From DATBGS01 sp036557885 (lineage in GTDB: Bacteria; Chloroflexota; Ktedonobacteria; Ktedonobacterales; DATBGS01), in assembly GCA_036557885.1 (NCBI GenBank), contig DATBGS010000097.1, positions 1-40,201 on the forward strand: 40,201 nucleotides of DNA, given 5' to 3'. The position numbers were made by a program, and so were the translations under genes. Numbering within the stretch: position 1 is the stretch's first letter; each line of letters opens with the position of its first letter. This document shows, piece by piece, positions 15,569 to 23,643 of the stretch. Under the pieces are notes generated by a model, which worked only from the letters and a program-made list of their open reading frames with translations, made no database searches and was not told the DNA's origin.

Positions 15569-16999
15569 ATGGTTGTTGGTGATGTTGCCACAGCGGTAGA
15601 TGTGCTCATCCTGGGCGCAGGCCCGGCGGGCTACGTCGCGGCCATTCGCGCCGCGCAGCTTGGGCGGCGGGTCACAATCGTTGACCCAGGCCCGCCAGGG
15701 GGCACCTGTCTGCATCGTGGCTGCATCCCGTTGAAAGCCCTTGTCACAGCCTCCGAGCGCTACCACGAAGCACGCACCGGCCTGGAAAGTTTCGGCATCA
15801 AGGCTGAAGGAGTCAGCTATAACTGGTCGCAGGTGAGCGCGTGGAAACAGGGCGTCGTCACTCGCCTGAGCGATGGCGTCGCCAAACTCCTCAGCGGCAA
15901 CAAAGTGGATGTCGTACACGGCACCGGCTGGTTTATCAACGACCATGAAGCGCGTGTGGAGGGCGAACACGGCTCGCTGCGTTTCACTTTTGATCGCTGC
16001 CTGATCGCCACAGGCGCCGAAGCCAACCCGCTGCCAGATATTCACTTCGATGGCAAGCGCGTGCTGACGCCAGAAGACGCCCTGGCGCTGCAAGAGTTCC
16101 CCAAGGCGCTGACCATCTTTGGCAACGACTATATCGCCCTGGAACTGGCAACGATCTTTGCGCGGTTGGGCGCGGGTGTCACGCTGCTGCTTCCCGGCGA
16201 TACCCTCTTTGATGGCGTAGACCCGGCAGCGCTTCGGTTGGTACAGGCTGGACTCAAGGCGCTTGGGGTGCAGATTGTCCAGCATGCCCGTCCTCTGGGC
16301 ATAGCTGGTGAGATCTTGCGCTACAGCACCGGCGAATCGGCCAATGAGCAGCAAGCGCCGCTGCCCTGCATTCCATCGCTGGGGGCGCGTCCGCGCCTGG
16401 CAAATCTGCACCTGGACGCGGCAGGTGTGAAACGCTTGCCAGATGGCGGGCTGGTCGCCAACACTTCTGGCTGCACCAGCAACGAGCGCATTTATGCCGC
16501 TGGAGATTGTCTGGGGGCGCCAGCTCTGGCCTCGATTGCTATTAAACAGGCCAAAGTCGCAGCGGAGGCCATGAGCGGGGCGCGTGTGCAATACGCGCCG
16601 CAAGCACTGCCCCTGGTGGTTCATACGCCCCCGGAGCTTGCCACCGTTGGCCTTTCGCCCCAGGCCGCCGAAGCCGCAGGCTATAAGACAGTCGTGGGGC
16701 GCTTCCCGCTGGCCGCCAATGGTCGCGCGCTCACCCTGGGCACGAACGCGGGACAGGCGCTCATCGTCTCTGACGCCGAAAGCGAGGTGGTGCTGGGTGT
16801 CACACTGGTGGGGCCACGAGCGGGCGATCTGATCGGGCAGGCAACGCTGGCGATAGAGATGGGCGCCACCCTCACCGATCTGAGCGAGATTCTCTACGCC
16901 CATCCTGGCCTGAGCGAGGTAGTGCTGGAAGGGGCAGAATCAGCGCTGGGCAAAGCCATTCATATCCTGGCAGCCACGCCAGCAAAGGCAAGCAGATGA
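15569..16999 (+). CDS. lpdA: Dihydrolipoyl dehydrogenase (E3), atypical NAD site
   Basis: A 476-residue flavoprotein, 15 nt after E2, with GAGAGG nine bases before the ATG. The FAD-binding GAGPAG is at 16-21. The redox disulfide is Cys47/Cys52 in GGTCLHRGCIP, the second FAD motif is YAAGDC, and the C-terminal catalytic His445 and Glu450 lie in AHPGLSE. It should reoxidise the E2 lipoyl group. The NAD-binding motif is odd: the usual GGGYIGLE is GNDYIALE at 185-192, so two of three glycines are lost, and the acidic residue that normally ends strand 2 is replaced in TLLLPGD. NAD use may be weak or altered. It may still work through direct electron transfer or another acceptor; this is inference. 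Confidence 0.9.
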   Translation: MVVGDVATAVDVLILGAGPAGYVAAIRAAQLGRRVTIVDPGPPGGTCLHRGCIPLKALVTASERYHEARTGLESFGIKAEGVSYNWSQVSAWKQGVVTRLSDGVAKLLSGNKVDVVHGTGWFINDHEARVEGEHGSLRFTFDRCLIATGAEANPLPDIHFDGKRVLTPEDALALQEFPKALTIFGNDYIALELATIFARLGAGVTLLLPGDTLFDGVDPAALRLVQAGLKALGVQIVQHARPLGIAGEILRYSTGESANEQQAPLPCIPSLGARPRLANLHLDAAGVKRLPDGGLVANTSGCTSNERIYAAGDCLGAPALASIAIKQAKVAAEAMSGARVQYAPQALPLVVHTPPELATVGLSPQAAEAAGYKTVVGRFPLAANGRALTLGTNAGQALIVSDAESEVVLGVTLVGPRAGDLIGQATLAIEMGATLTDLSEILYAHPGLSEVVLEGAESALGKAIHILAATPAKASR

Positions 17000-17136
17000 G
17001 GCTACCATTGCTTGTTTATCACCGCAGCGAGAAAAAGGAGGAGACGAGCCAGAGGAATTATCCCTATACAGCGACCTTTCTTCATGGTACAGTACCGGCC
17101 AATTATCTTTATAGCAGAGGCTAAAGGAGCAGCAGC

Positions 17137-18381
17137 ATGGCATCGGTCGAGTTTGAGCATATCTACAAACGCTTCAACAAGGTGGAAGTGGTCCACGACA
17201 TCAACCTGAAGATACGCGACCAGGAGTTTCTGGTGCTGGTCGGTCCTTCTGGCTGTGGCAAGAGCACCTGCTTGCGCATGGTCGCCGGGCTAGAAGAAGC
17301 TACCGAAGGCACGCTTTGGATCGGGGACCGCGTTGTTAATGGCCTGGACCCCAAAGACCGCGATATTGCAATGGTCTTCCAGAACTATGCCCTCTACCCG
17401 CATATGAACGTCTATGACAACATGGCATTCGGCCTCAAGCTGCGTGGCACTCCCAAAACCGAGATTGACAGCAAGGTGCAAACTGCTGCGGATGTGCTGG
17501 GCCTGGGGCACTTGCTGAAACGCAAGCCCAAAGAACTCTCTGGCGGCCAGCGCCAGCGCGTGGCCCTGGGACGCGCCATTGTGCGCGACCCCAAAGTCTT
17601 CTTGATGGATGAGCCGCTTTCCAACCTGGATGCCAAGCTGCGTGTGCAGATGCGCGCGGAGATTGCGCGCTTGCATCAGCGAGTGCAAACAACCTTCATC
17701 TATGTGACCCATGATCAGACCGAAGCAATGACGATGGGTGATCGCATTGCTGTGTTGAACGCGGGCAAGATTCAGCAGGTGGGCGCCCCCAACGACCTCT
17801 ACGATTATCCAGCCAATCAGTTTGTGGCCGGGTTCATCGGCTCGCCCGCCATGAACTTCTGGCCGGGGGCACTGGTGGAGCAGGGCGATGGTGGCTTGTG
17901 GCTGCGGCTGGGAGAACTAGGCTCGCTCAAGCTGCCAGAGAGTGTAGCGGTGCGCGCGGAAGGCTACATTGGCAAGCAAGTGACATTGGGTATCCGCCCC
18001 GAACACCTCAGCGAGCAAGCGATAATGGGAGAAGGGGAAGAACTGGGTCGGACGCTGCCAGTGAAGATCGAAGTGGTAGAACATCTCGGCAACGAAGTGC
18101 TGCTGTATGGCGCGATGGGCGAGCGCTCAGTCGTGGCGCGCAGCGAGGCGCGGAGCCGGGTGCGCCCAGGCGATGAGGTGCTGCTGCGCGTGGACCTGGA
18201 CCGAATACACCTCTTCGACCCGTCCGACGAGCACTCCATCACTTCCCGCCCTCCTGAAGCGGCAATGGCTCCAACGTTCGAGAATGGAGCTTCTGTCAGC
18301 CGGAGTGAGTTCGTCGAAGAGGTCGTGGAAGTCAAAGAAGAAGTCGTGGAAACCGAAATTGTAGAAACGGACGAAATGTAG
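17137..18381 (+). CDS. Sugar-type ABC transporter ATP-binding protein (MalK/UgpC/MsmK family) with acidic tail
   Basis: A 414-residue ATPase with AAAGGAG seven bases before its ATG. It carries Walker A GPSGCGKST at 36-44, the Q-loop FQNYALYPHM, signature LSGGQ at 134-138, Walker B FLMDEP at 155-160, the D-loop SNLD and the H-loop TYVTHDQTEAM-like segment. The C-terminal half is the OB-fold regulatory domain of the MalK/UgpC group (LGIRPEHL). It would energise uptake of sugars or glycerol phosphate. No permease or binding-protein genes are near, which fits a shared ATPase serving several importers. The last 27 residues are an unusual Glu/Val-rich tail (EEVVEVKEEVVETEIVE) beyond the normal family end. 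Confidence 0.92.
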   Translation: MASVEFEHIYKRFNKVEVVHDINLKIRDQEFLVLVGPSGCGKSTCLRMVAGLEEATEGTLWIGDRVVNGLDPKDRDIAMVFQNYALYPHMNVYDNMAFGLKLRGTPKTEIDSKVQTAADVLGLGHLLKRKPKELSGGQRQRVALGRAIVRDPKVFLMDEPLSNLDAKLRVQMRAEIARLHQRVQTTFIYVTHDQTEAMTMGDRIAVLNAGKIQQVGAPNDLYDYPANQFVAGFIGSPAMNFWPGALVEQGDGGLWLRLGELGSLKLPESVAVRAEGYIGKQVTLGIRPEHLSEQAIMGEGEELGRTLPVKIEVVEHLGNEVLLYGAMGERSVVARSEARSRVRPGDEVLLRVDLDRIHLFDPSDEHSITSRPPEAAMAPTFENGASVSRSEFVEEVVEVKEEVVETEIVETDEM

Positions 18382-18417
18382 CCTGTAGGAGCGCTGTTCA
18401 GGCGAGTTTGACAGTGG

Positions 18418-18458
18418 GCGAGAGGCCCTTCGGCCACAGTTGCCGAAGGGCCTCTCGC
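18418..18458 (+). terminator. Strong hairpin terminator after the ABC ATPase gene
   Basis: GCGAGAGGCCCTTCGG (18418-18433) pairs perfectly over 16 bp with CCGAAGGGCCTCTCGC (18443-18458), leaving a 9-nt loop. Only a short T-rich stretch follows. It separates the ABC gene from the dedA promoter. Confidence 0.75.
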
Positions 18459-18489
18459 TGCGTTTCATGTGACTGAATAGGGGCGAGCG

Positions 18490-18518
18490 TTGCGCTTTGG
18501 GGGCGCAAGGCGTACAAT
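18490..18518 (+). promoter_or_regulatory. Promoter of the DedA-family gene
   Basis: TTGCGC (18490-18495), a 17-bp spacer and TACAAT (18513-18518), 43 nt before the GTG start. Confidence 0.6.
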
Positions 18519-18561
18519 GGATGCAGCCTCGCCAGATGGGGACTAGTAAACAGGAGGGTTT

Positions 18562-19314
18562 GTGTTTGCTCTTTTGCTCGCGCGGCTGCACCTCTGGCTG
18601 ACTCAGGCTGCTGTCCTTGGCGCATTGGTTTCGCTTGATACGTTAAAAAACGCGCTGACAACCCTGGGCTATCCAGCGGTGGCGCTGTTCATCATGATCG
18701 AAAGCTCTGGCATTCCGTTCCCTGGCGAAACCATGCTGCTGCTTGCCTCGTTTTACGCTGGCACCACCGGCCAGTTGAACATTGTCTGGGTGCTGGTTGC
18801 CTGCGCAATTGGCGCCATTCTAGGCGATAACCTGGGCTATCTTGCAGGTCGCTACGGTGGGCGCCCCTTTGCCCTGCGCTTTGGCAAATATCTCTTCCTC
18901 AAAGAACATCACCTCGATCAAGCCGAAAAGTTCTTTATCAAACATGGCGATAAGACCGTGTTTTTTGGCCGCTTTGTGGCTGTCCTGCGCGCCTGGGCCG
19001 CGTTTCTGGCTGGCGTCAACCGCATGCGCTGGTCAAAGTTCCTGGCCTACAACGCTGCTGGCGGCATCTGCTGGACGGTCATTATGGGGCTGTTTGGCTA
19101 CTTTGCGGGGAAGATCGTTGGCAACAACTTCGATAAGATCGAAAGTCTGGGCCAGGGCTTGGGATTTGCTGCCCTGGCAATCGTCGTGCTCCCGGTGATT
19201 TACTTCATTGTGCGCGCCCGCCTCCGCAAGCGCCGACAGCTACGAGAAGCTGCGCTAGCGCTGGCCCAAGAACCTTTGCCAGAAGAAGAGGCGCCTGCTA
19301 CCCAGGTGAAATAG
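18562..19314 (+). CDS. DedA/VTT-domain integral membrane protein
   Basis: A 250-residue protein starting with GTG 18562, close after AGGAGG. It has about five or six hydrophobic segments and the DedA/SNARE-associated (VTT) signature: FIMIESSGIPFPGET near the N-terminus with its conserved Glu and Pro, GDNLGYLAGRYGG in the loop region, then FFGRFVAVLRAWAAFLAGVNRMRWSKF with the conserved arginines. Family members are half-transporters or scramblases that recycle polyprenyl carriers or phosphatidylethanolamine and depend on membrane potential. The last 40 residues are a charged cytoplasmic tail. The gene stands alone between a terminator and the long palindrome at 19351-19414. Confidence 0.9.
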   Translation: MFALLLARLHLWLTQAAVLGALVSLDTLKNALTTLGYPAVALFIMIESSGIPFPGETMLLLASFYAGTTGQLNIVWVLVACAIGAILGDNLGYLAGRYGGRPFALRFGKYLFLKEHHLDQAEKFFIKHGDKTVFFGRFVAVLRAWAAFLAGVNRMRWSKFLAYNAAGGICWTVIMGLFGYFAGKIVGNNFDKIESLGQGLGFAALAIVVLPVIYFIVRARLRKRRQLREAALALAQEPLPEEEAPATQVK

Positions 19315-19350
19315 CTTGCACCGCTAGCGTCTTACTGGTTCTGCGGAGAC

Positions 19351-19414
19351 GGCCCGGCAGGGACGCCGGGGCTACAAGCAGCACTACTTGTAGCCCCGGC
19401 GTCCCTGCCGGGCC
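19351..19414. repeat. Perfect 28-bp inverted repeat (REP-like palindromic element)
   Basis: Arms 19351-19378 and 19387-19414 are perfectly complementary over 28 nt around an 8-nt loop. The core reads CCCCGGCGTCCCTGCCGGG, flanked by CTTGTAG. It lies between the convergent dedA and fabH genes, so it may stop transcription from both sides. Related copies occur at 20910-20940 and 22142-22190 inside a coding sequence. Confidence 0.85.
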
Positions 19415-19419
19415 ATCCT

Positions 19420-20415
19420 TTATGTTCTCGCGGTCCACTCCACCAGCATAGCGCTCCAGGTGAGGCCAGCGCCAAAGCTCAGCAGCATGAGCCGCTGGCC
19501 CGCGTGGATGCGCCCTTCGGCAATGGCATCGCACAGCGCCATTGGGATAGACGCCGCAGAGGTGTTCCCGTAGCGGTCCACCGTCACTACCATCTTTTCC
19601 ATCGGCACCTTCAGCCTGCGCGCAATTGCTTCGATGATGCGCAGATTGGCCTGATGCAGCAGGAACCAGTCAATCTCTTCCAGGCAAGCACCCGCTTTCT
19701 GCAACACTTCCTCAACGGCTGGTGCCGCAATCAGCGTGGCAAACTTAAAAACCTCTTGCCCCTGCATGCGCACATATTGCAAGCGCTGGTCTAGCTCTTC
19801 ATGGCCGATGGGCCGTGCCCCGCCGCCCGCAGGCGCCCAGAGAATGTCGGGCTGCGCGCCATCCGAGCCAAGCATCCAGGCGCGAATCCCGCCCGGCTCC
19901 TCCCTGGCCGAAACAATGGCCGCGCCCGCGCCGTCGCCAAAGAGCACGCACGTCGAGCGGTCTGTGTAGTCTACATAGGGCGAAAGATGCTCCACGCCAA
20001 TCACCAGCACATGTCGACACGACCCGGCACGCACAAACTGATCTGCCACTGTCAGCGCGTAGAGAAAGCCAGGGCACCCGGCCTGAAGGTCCAGCGCGCC
20101 GCAACGCGCCCCCAATGCGTGTTGAATCAGGCACGCCGTTGAGGGGGTGCGATAATCGGCGGTGCAGGTACCCACCAGAATCAGATTAAGCTCGCTCGCA
20201 GTAACCCCTGCCTGGGCCAGTGCCTTGCGCGCGGCGTGTGTTGCCATCACCGAGGACGTTTCCCCTGGCGCGGCGATGTGTCGCTCGCGGATGCCTGAAC
20301 GCGAGACAATCCATTCATCATTGGTTTCTACTATGTCGGCTAAATCGGCATTGGTGAGGATGCGTTCGGGGACATATGACCCCCAGCCGGTAATGTGAGA
20401 AGAGGGAAGTGACAT
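19420..20415 (-). CDS. fabH: 3-oxoacyl-ACP synthase III (beta-ketoacyl-ACP synthase III)
   Basis: The start is set at ATG 20415 with a nearby AGGTG; the frame is open 22 codons further upstream but that part is not family-like and overlaps the upstream gene. The 331-residue product has the full catalytic triad: Cys114 (DLQAGCPGF), His254 (FLLHQAN) and Asn284 (YGNTSAAS), plus ETNDEWIVSRSGIRERH near the N-terminus and FGAGLTWSAMLV at the end. It condenses acyl-CoA with malonyl-ACP to start fatty-acid synthesis. In bacteria making branched fatty acids the primers come from branched 2-oxoacid dehydrogenases, which fits the E1-E2-E3 operon nearby, though that link is inference. It follows the beta-CASP gene by 62 nt on the same strand. 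Confidence 0.94.
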   Translation of the reverse strand: MSLPSSHITGWGSYVPERILTNADLADIVETNDEWIVSRSGIRERHIAAPGETSSVMATHAARKALAQAGVTASELNLILVGTCTADYRTPSTACLIQHALGARCGALDLQAGCPGFLYALTVADQFVRAGSCRHVLVIGVEHLSPYVDYTDRSTCVLFGDGAGAAIVSAREEPGGIRAWMLGSDGAQPDILWAPAGGGARPIGHEELDQRLQYVRMQGQEVFKFATLIAAPAVEEVLQKAGACLEEIDWFLLHQANLRIIEAIARRLKVPMEKMVVTVDRYGNTSAASIPMALCDAIAEGRIHAGQRLMLLSFGAGLTWSAMLVEWTART

Positions 20416-20449
20416 CGTTGGCACCTGGCTTTCTGAAGAGGGTTGCTGA

Positions 20450-20458
20450 AGTATAGCA
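20450..20458 (-). promoter_or_regulatory. Extended -10 element before fabH
   Basis: On the - strand TGCTATACT lies 34 nt before the fabH start codon, in the short gap after the beta-CASP gene. No clear -35 box is visible. It would allow fabH to be transcribed on its own. Confidence 0.45.
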
Positions 20459-20477
20459 CACGCAGAGCCGCCCGCCC

Positions 20478-23400
20478 TCATCTGTTCTTCAGTTCCAGGC
20501 TCCAGCCGGTCTTTTCCAGAAACGCGGCCTGCGCCTGACCAGATGCAGCCTCATCCAGCGCGCCCTCATACGTCGCTACCACCTGAAGCTGGTCCATGTG
20601 CAGCGAAGGCGCCCCGCGTAGCTGCACGCCCGCTGGGAGCAGGCGCCGCACTTCAGCTTCCAGCGCGCCGTGATTGGTCGCCGGATAGATTTCGATATGC
20701 CAGCCGGTCTGCTGCTCCATTTGCGTAAGCTGCGTTTGATAGTGCTCTTTTGCCACCGCCGGAAAATTAAAGCGCAGCGTCAGCGTGCCAGCCGCGCCGT
20801 CAATGCCAATCTTATACAGCCCGCTTTCGCTGCCCAATGTCTGACGAATCAACTGCTGCGCCGCGTTCTGCTCCATTCTGACGGGCCGCGCGCCATTTGC
20901 AGCGGCACCGCTCGTAGCCCCGGCCACCGTGCCGGGCAAGGCCGCCATTTCATATTCTAACTGCCAGCCTGTCTCTTCCTTGAATTGCTGCTGCGCTGTC
21001 GCCCGCGCCTCCGGGCTTGCCATGCCTAGAATCGCCAGGCGCACCGTCTGCTGCTCCAGCAGAAGCGAAGGCGCCTTCTTGAGGGTCAGTCCCTCCGGCA
21101 GCACGCGCTGCGCCGCCTCCACCAGCGCGCCCTGGTGCGGCTTGGGCGAGATGGTAATCTCTACGCCCGCCTCGGCTGCGGCTGCGGCAAGCGCCCCGGC
21201 ATGCTGCGGGCGGGCCACGTCGGGGAATTGAAAGGCCAGCGTCACTTCGCCGGTTTGCGGGTCAATGCTGCGCCGATACAAGCCAGGCGGATTCCCCAAA
21301 TGGCGCTCCACCACGCCCATAATCCAGACCTGATCGGGCCGCTCAGCCTCTGCCGGGTCGTCCACCGCCTCCTGCCAGTGCGGATTCAGGCTGGTACGCG
21401 CCGGTTTCGCCTTATCCCAATAGGGCGCCTGCTGCGTAAACAGCCGGGGATGCCGCGCCAGCACCAGTGCCAGCGCCAGCCGCTCAGTGATGTCCTCTGG
21501 ATTGAGGCTAGCCAACGGACACAGTTCATCCAGCGTGTAGGCGTGCTCGGCTTCCATCTTGCGCGCCAGATCACCCAGCGGCACGCGGCGGCGCAGCGCT
21601 TTTGCCCGCTTGATCAGATCGGCAAGCTGCTCAGGGATGGTTTCAGAGTCCACGCCATGCGGCGGGAACGCTCCAACAATCTGCGAGATGGAGAGCAAGG
21701 GGTGCCGCGCCCGCCCGCGTATTCCCTCCGGCCATTGCATCAGCACCCTGGCAGCGCGCTCCAGACCAATGCAGCGCCCAATCTGAAGACCCATTAGCGA
21801 ATCGTTGATCAGCACAATCTGCCCGGCCAACATCGCTTGCAGATTCGCTTGAGGCGAAGCGCCCTCGCCGCCTCGCGTGGCACGCTGGCGCACCTGATAA
21901 ACGCCGGGCAGCGCCTCCGAGGGTGAAAAGAAGTTCTGGCCCTGCCCCAGCACGTTCTGGATAGCTTGCTCGTGCTCGTCGTCGGCGTCGCCATACCAGA
22001 TCAAAGCCAGTTGCCGCGCCGTCACCGTCTCCAGATCAGCCACACGCGACACCGCCGCCCACAGCCGCACCGCCTGTTCCAGATCAAACGCCACACCCAG
22101 GCCAATGCCCTGCGGCAGTTCTTCCAGAGTGGCCGCCTGTACCCCCGGCGTCCCTGCCGGGGCTACGAGCGGGCTTGCGCCCTTCGTAGCAATCTCATGC
22201 TCGCTGCTGTTCTCCGGCAAGAGGATTTCCGCGCCTACCAGCCGCTCTTGCAGCGCCGCGCGCGCCTCTGGGTCGCCATGCACCAGCGCAACAGTGGCGG
22301 GCTTGAGCAGTTCCGCCAGCGCCGCCAGTTCGCCGCCGTCAGCGTGTGCGCTCAGGCTATATTTCGCCACCTGGCAGGCAACCGGGATCTGCACCCCATT
22401 CAGTTCCAGCAGGCCCGTCTTATGCTCGGCCAGGTCCAGCAAGCGCTTGCCAGGCGCTTCCTCATCCTGATAGCCGGTAATCAGGATGGAGGCTTCGGGG
22501 CGCGAGGCCAGGCGCTGCGCAAACCACGCGCTGGGGCCGCCGGTCAACATGCCGCTGCTGGAGACGATGCAGGCGGGCGAGCCAGCCAGAATCTGCTCGC
22601 GCTCGCGTTCGTCCTGCACCATCCGCACCGACGGGCCAATAAACGGGTCGTAGCCCCGGCGAATCTGGCGCTGAAGCGTGGGCGTCAGGGCTTCGGGAAT
22701 CAGCCGATACGTGGCGCAGACACGGCGCACCAGCCCATCTACCCAGATCGGGAACGGCGGAATCTCGCCTTTTTGCTGCGCCGCCTGCAAGACCAGCAGA
22801 ATCTCTTGTGCCCGGCCCAGCGCAAAGCAGGGCACCAATACATGTCCACCACGCGCAATTCCATCTGCCACACCCTGCGCCAGCCGCTGTTCTTCGGCCT
22901 GGCGATTGGGGTGCAGCCGCGAACCATACGTGCTTTCCAGCACCAGCAGATCAGGATGGGCCACGCGGGGCATACTCGCGCCAAGCACCGTGCGCTGCGG
23001 CGTCACGCTGACATCGCCAGAAACGACCACCGCCCCATCCGGCGCGGTAAAGCCCAGGCTCACCGCGCCCGCCACATGCCCGGCGCGTGTGGCCTCCACC
23101 GTCACGCCTGGCAACTGCGAGAGGGTCATACGCTGATCGGTGGGCAGCGGGCGCACCTGCTCCAGCATGCCGGCCACCAGCCGTTCAGGATACAGCGGCG
23201 TCTCCAACTCCTCAGCGGCGCGTTTACTCATAATTTTCAGCGCGTCGGCCAGCATCACTTCCATCAGCAGCATCGTGGCGCGCGAGGCAAAGATGGGCAC
23301 CTTCGGAAACGCCTGATGTACCAGCGGCAGCGCGCCGATATGGTCGGCGTGGGCATGCGTCACAAAGATTGCCTGCACCTGCTTGCCATCCAGGAGCGCC

Positions 23401-23531
23401 AGATCGGGCAGTGGGTCGCCGCGCTTATCCACGCGCACCCCGGCATCCACGACAATCCAGTGCCCGCCCAGGTGCAGCGCCAGGCAGCTCGCACCAACGC
23501 CATTGGCCCCGCCAAGAAAGACCACCTGCAT
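20478..23531 (-). CDS. Beta-CASP metallo-beta-lactamase-fold protein with a long duplicated C-terminal region
   Basis: A 1017-residue protein; GAGGGAGAG precedes its ATG. Residues 1-445 are a complete MBL/beta-CASP nuclease of the CPSF73-like group. They carry His59-x-His61-x-Asp63-His64 (THAHADHIG), GHVAGAVS, SGDVS, LESTYGSR, SSSGMLTGG in the beta-CASP part and YSLSAHADGGEL near the end. This predicts a zinc-dependent RNase. Residues 465-740 match nothing recognised. Two similar domains follow at about 751-862 and 905-1015, sharing LY-x-x-x-ID, FxFPxVA, GAL, LPxGxxL, APSL and TGWxLE. Two palindromic repeats are read through in frame at about 448-464 and 864-874, exactly in the linkers. fabH lies 62 nt downstream. 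The N-terminal assignment is firm, the C-terminal role unknown. Confidence 0.9.
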   Translation of the reverse strand: MQVVFLGGANGVGASCLALHLGGHWIVVDAGVRVDKRGDPLPDLALLDGKQVQAIFVTHAHADHIGALPLVHQAFPKVPIFASRATMLLMEVMLADALKIMSKRAAEELETPLYPERLVAGMLEQVRPLPTDQRMTLSQLPGVTVEATRAGHVAGAVSLGFTAPDGAVVVSGDVSVTPQRTVLGASMPRVAHPDLLVLESTYGSRLHPNRQAEEQRLAQGVADGIARGGHVLVPCFALGRAQEILLVLQAAQQKGEIPPFPIWVDGLVRRVCATYRLIPEALTPTLQRQIRRGYDPFIGPSVRMVQDEREREQILAGSPACIVSSSGMLTGGPSAWFAQRLASRPEASILITGYQDEEAPGKRLLDLAEHKTGLLELNGVQIPVACQVAKYSLSAHADGGELAALAELLKPATVALVHGDPEARAALQERLVGAEILLPENSSEHEIATKGASPLVAPAGTPGVQAATLEELPQGIGLGVAFDLEQAVRLWAAVSRVADLETVTARQLALIWYGDADDEHEQAIQNVLGQGQNFFSPSEALPGVYQVRQRATRGGEGASPQANLQAMLAGQIVLINDSLMGLQIGRCIGLERAARVLMQWPEGIRGRARHPLLSISQIVGAFPPHGVDSETIPEQLADLIKRAKALRRRVPLGDLARKMEAEHAYTLDELCPLASLNPEDITERLALALVLARHPRLFTQQAPYWDKAKPARTSLNPHWQEAVDDPAEAERPDQVWIMGVVERHLGNPPGLYRRSIDPQTGEVTLAFQFPDVARPQHAGALAAAAAEAGVEITISPKPHQGALVEAAQRVLPEGLTLKKAPSLLLEQQTVRLAILGMASPEARATAQQQFKEETGWQLEYEMAALPGTVAGATSGAAANGARPVRMEQNAAQQLIRQTLGSESGLYKIGIDGAAGTLTLRFNFPAVAKEHYQTQLTQMEQQTGWHIEIYPATNHGALEAEVRRLLPAGVQLRGAPSLHMDQLQVVATYEGALDEAASGQAQAAFLEKTGWSLELKNR
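20910..20940. repeat. Palindromic repeat copy inside the beta-CASP coding sequence (second linker)
   Basis: CTCGTAGCCCCGGC, CACCGT, then GCCGGG, aligned with the 19387-19414 arm, differs at four of 26 positions. It is read in frame as residues about 864-874 (LPGTVAGATS), between the two duplicated C-terminal domains of the host protein. Confidence 0.65.
22142..22190. repeat. Palindromic repeat copy inside the beta-CASP coding sequence (first linker)
   Basis: It shares the 19-nt core CCCCGGCGTCCCTGCCGGG with the 19351-19414 palindrome. It continues through a second hairpin, GCTACGA...GGGC-GCAA-GCCC...TCGTAGC on the - strand. It is read in frame as residues 448-464, directly after the nuclease domain. 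Confidence 0.7.
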
Positions 23532-23575
23532 GCAGCAACTCTCCCTCTGCTTTGTATCTCATCGCTTTTGCCCTC

Positions 23576-23584
23576 ACTATAGCA
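23576..23584 (-). promoter_or_regulatory. Extended -10 element before the beta-CASP gene
   Basis: On the - strand TGCTATAGT lies 44 nt before the start codon. It nearly repeats the element before fabH. No clear -35 box is seen. Confidence 0.4.
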
Positions 23585-23643
23585 CAGGCAGCGGGATATT
23601 GCGCCGCCTGCTAGCAGAATGGCGCTCTGTTTGTGGGGATACC

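Noticed and set aside
15548..16903. A 451-codon open frame on the - strand
   Set aside because: It is antisense to the E3 gene, which has clear FAD and disulfide motifs; the antisense product matches nothing.
19351..19414. Integron attC site or transposon end
   Set aside because: The arms lack attC core sites, no integrase or transposase is adjacent, and related copies inside a coding sequence point to a REP-type repeat.
21966..23582. A 538-codon open frame on the + strand
   Set aside because: It is the antisense shadow of the beta-CASP gene; its translation is rich in His, Arg and Gln with no motif, while the opposite strand has all nuclease motifs.
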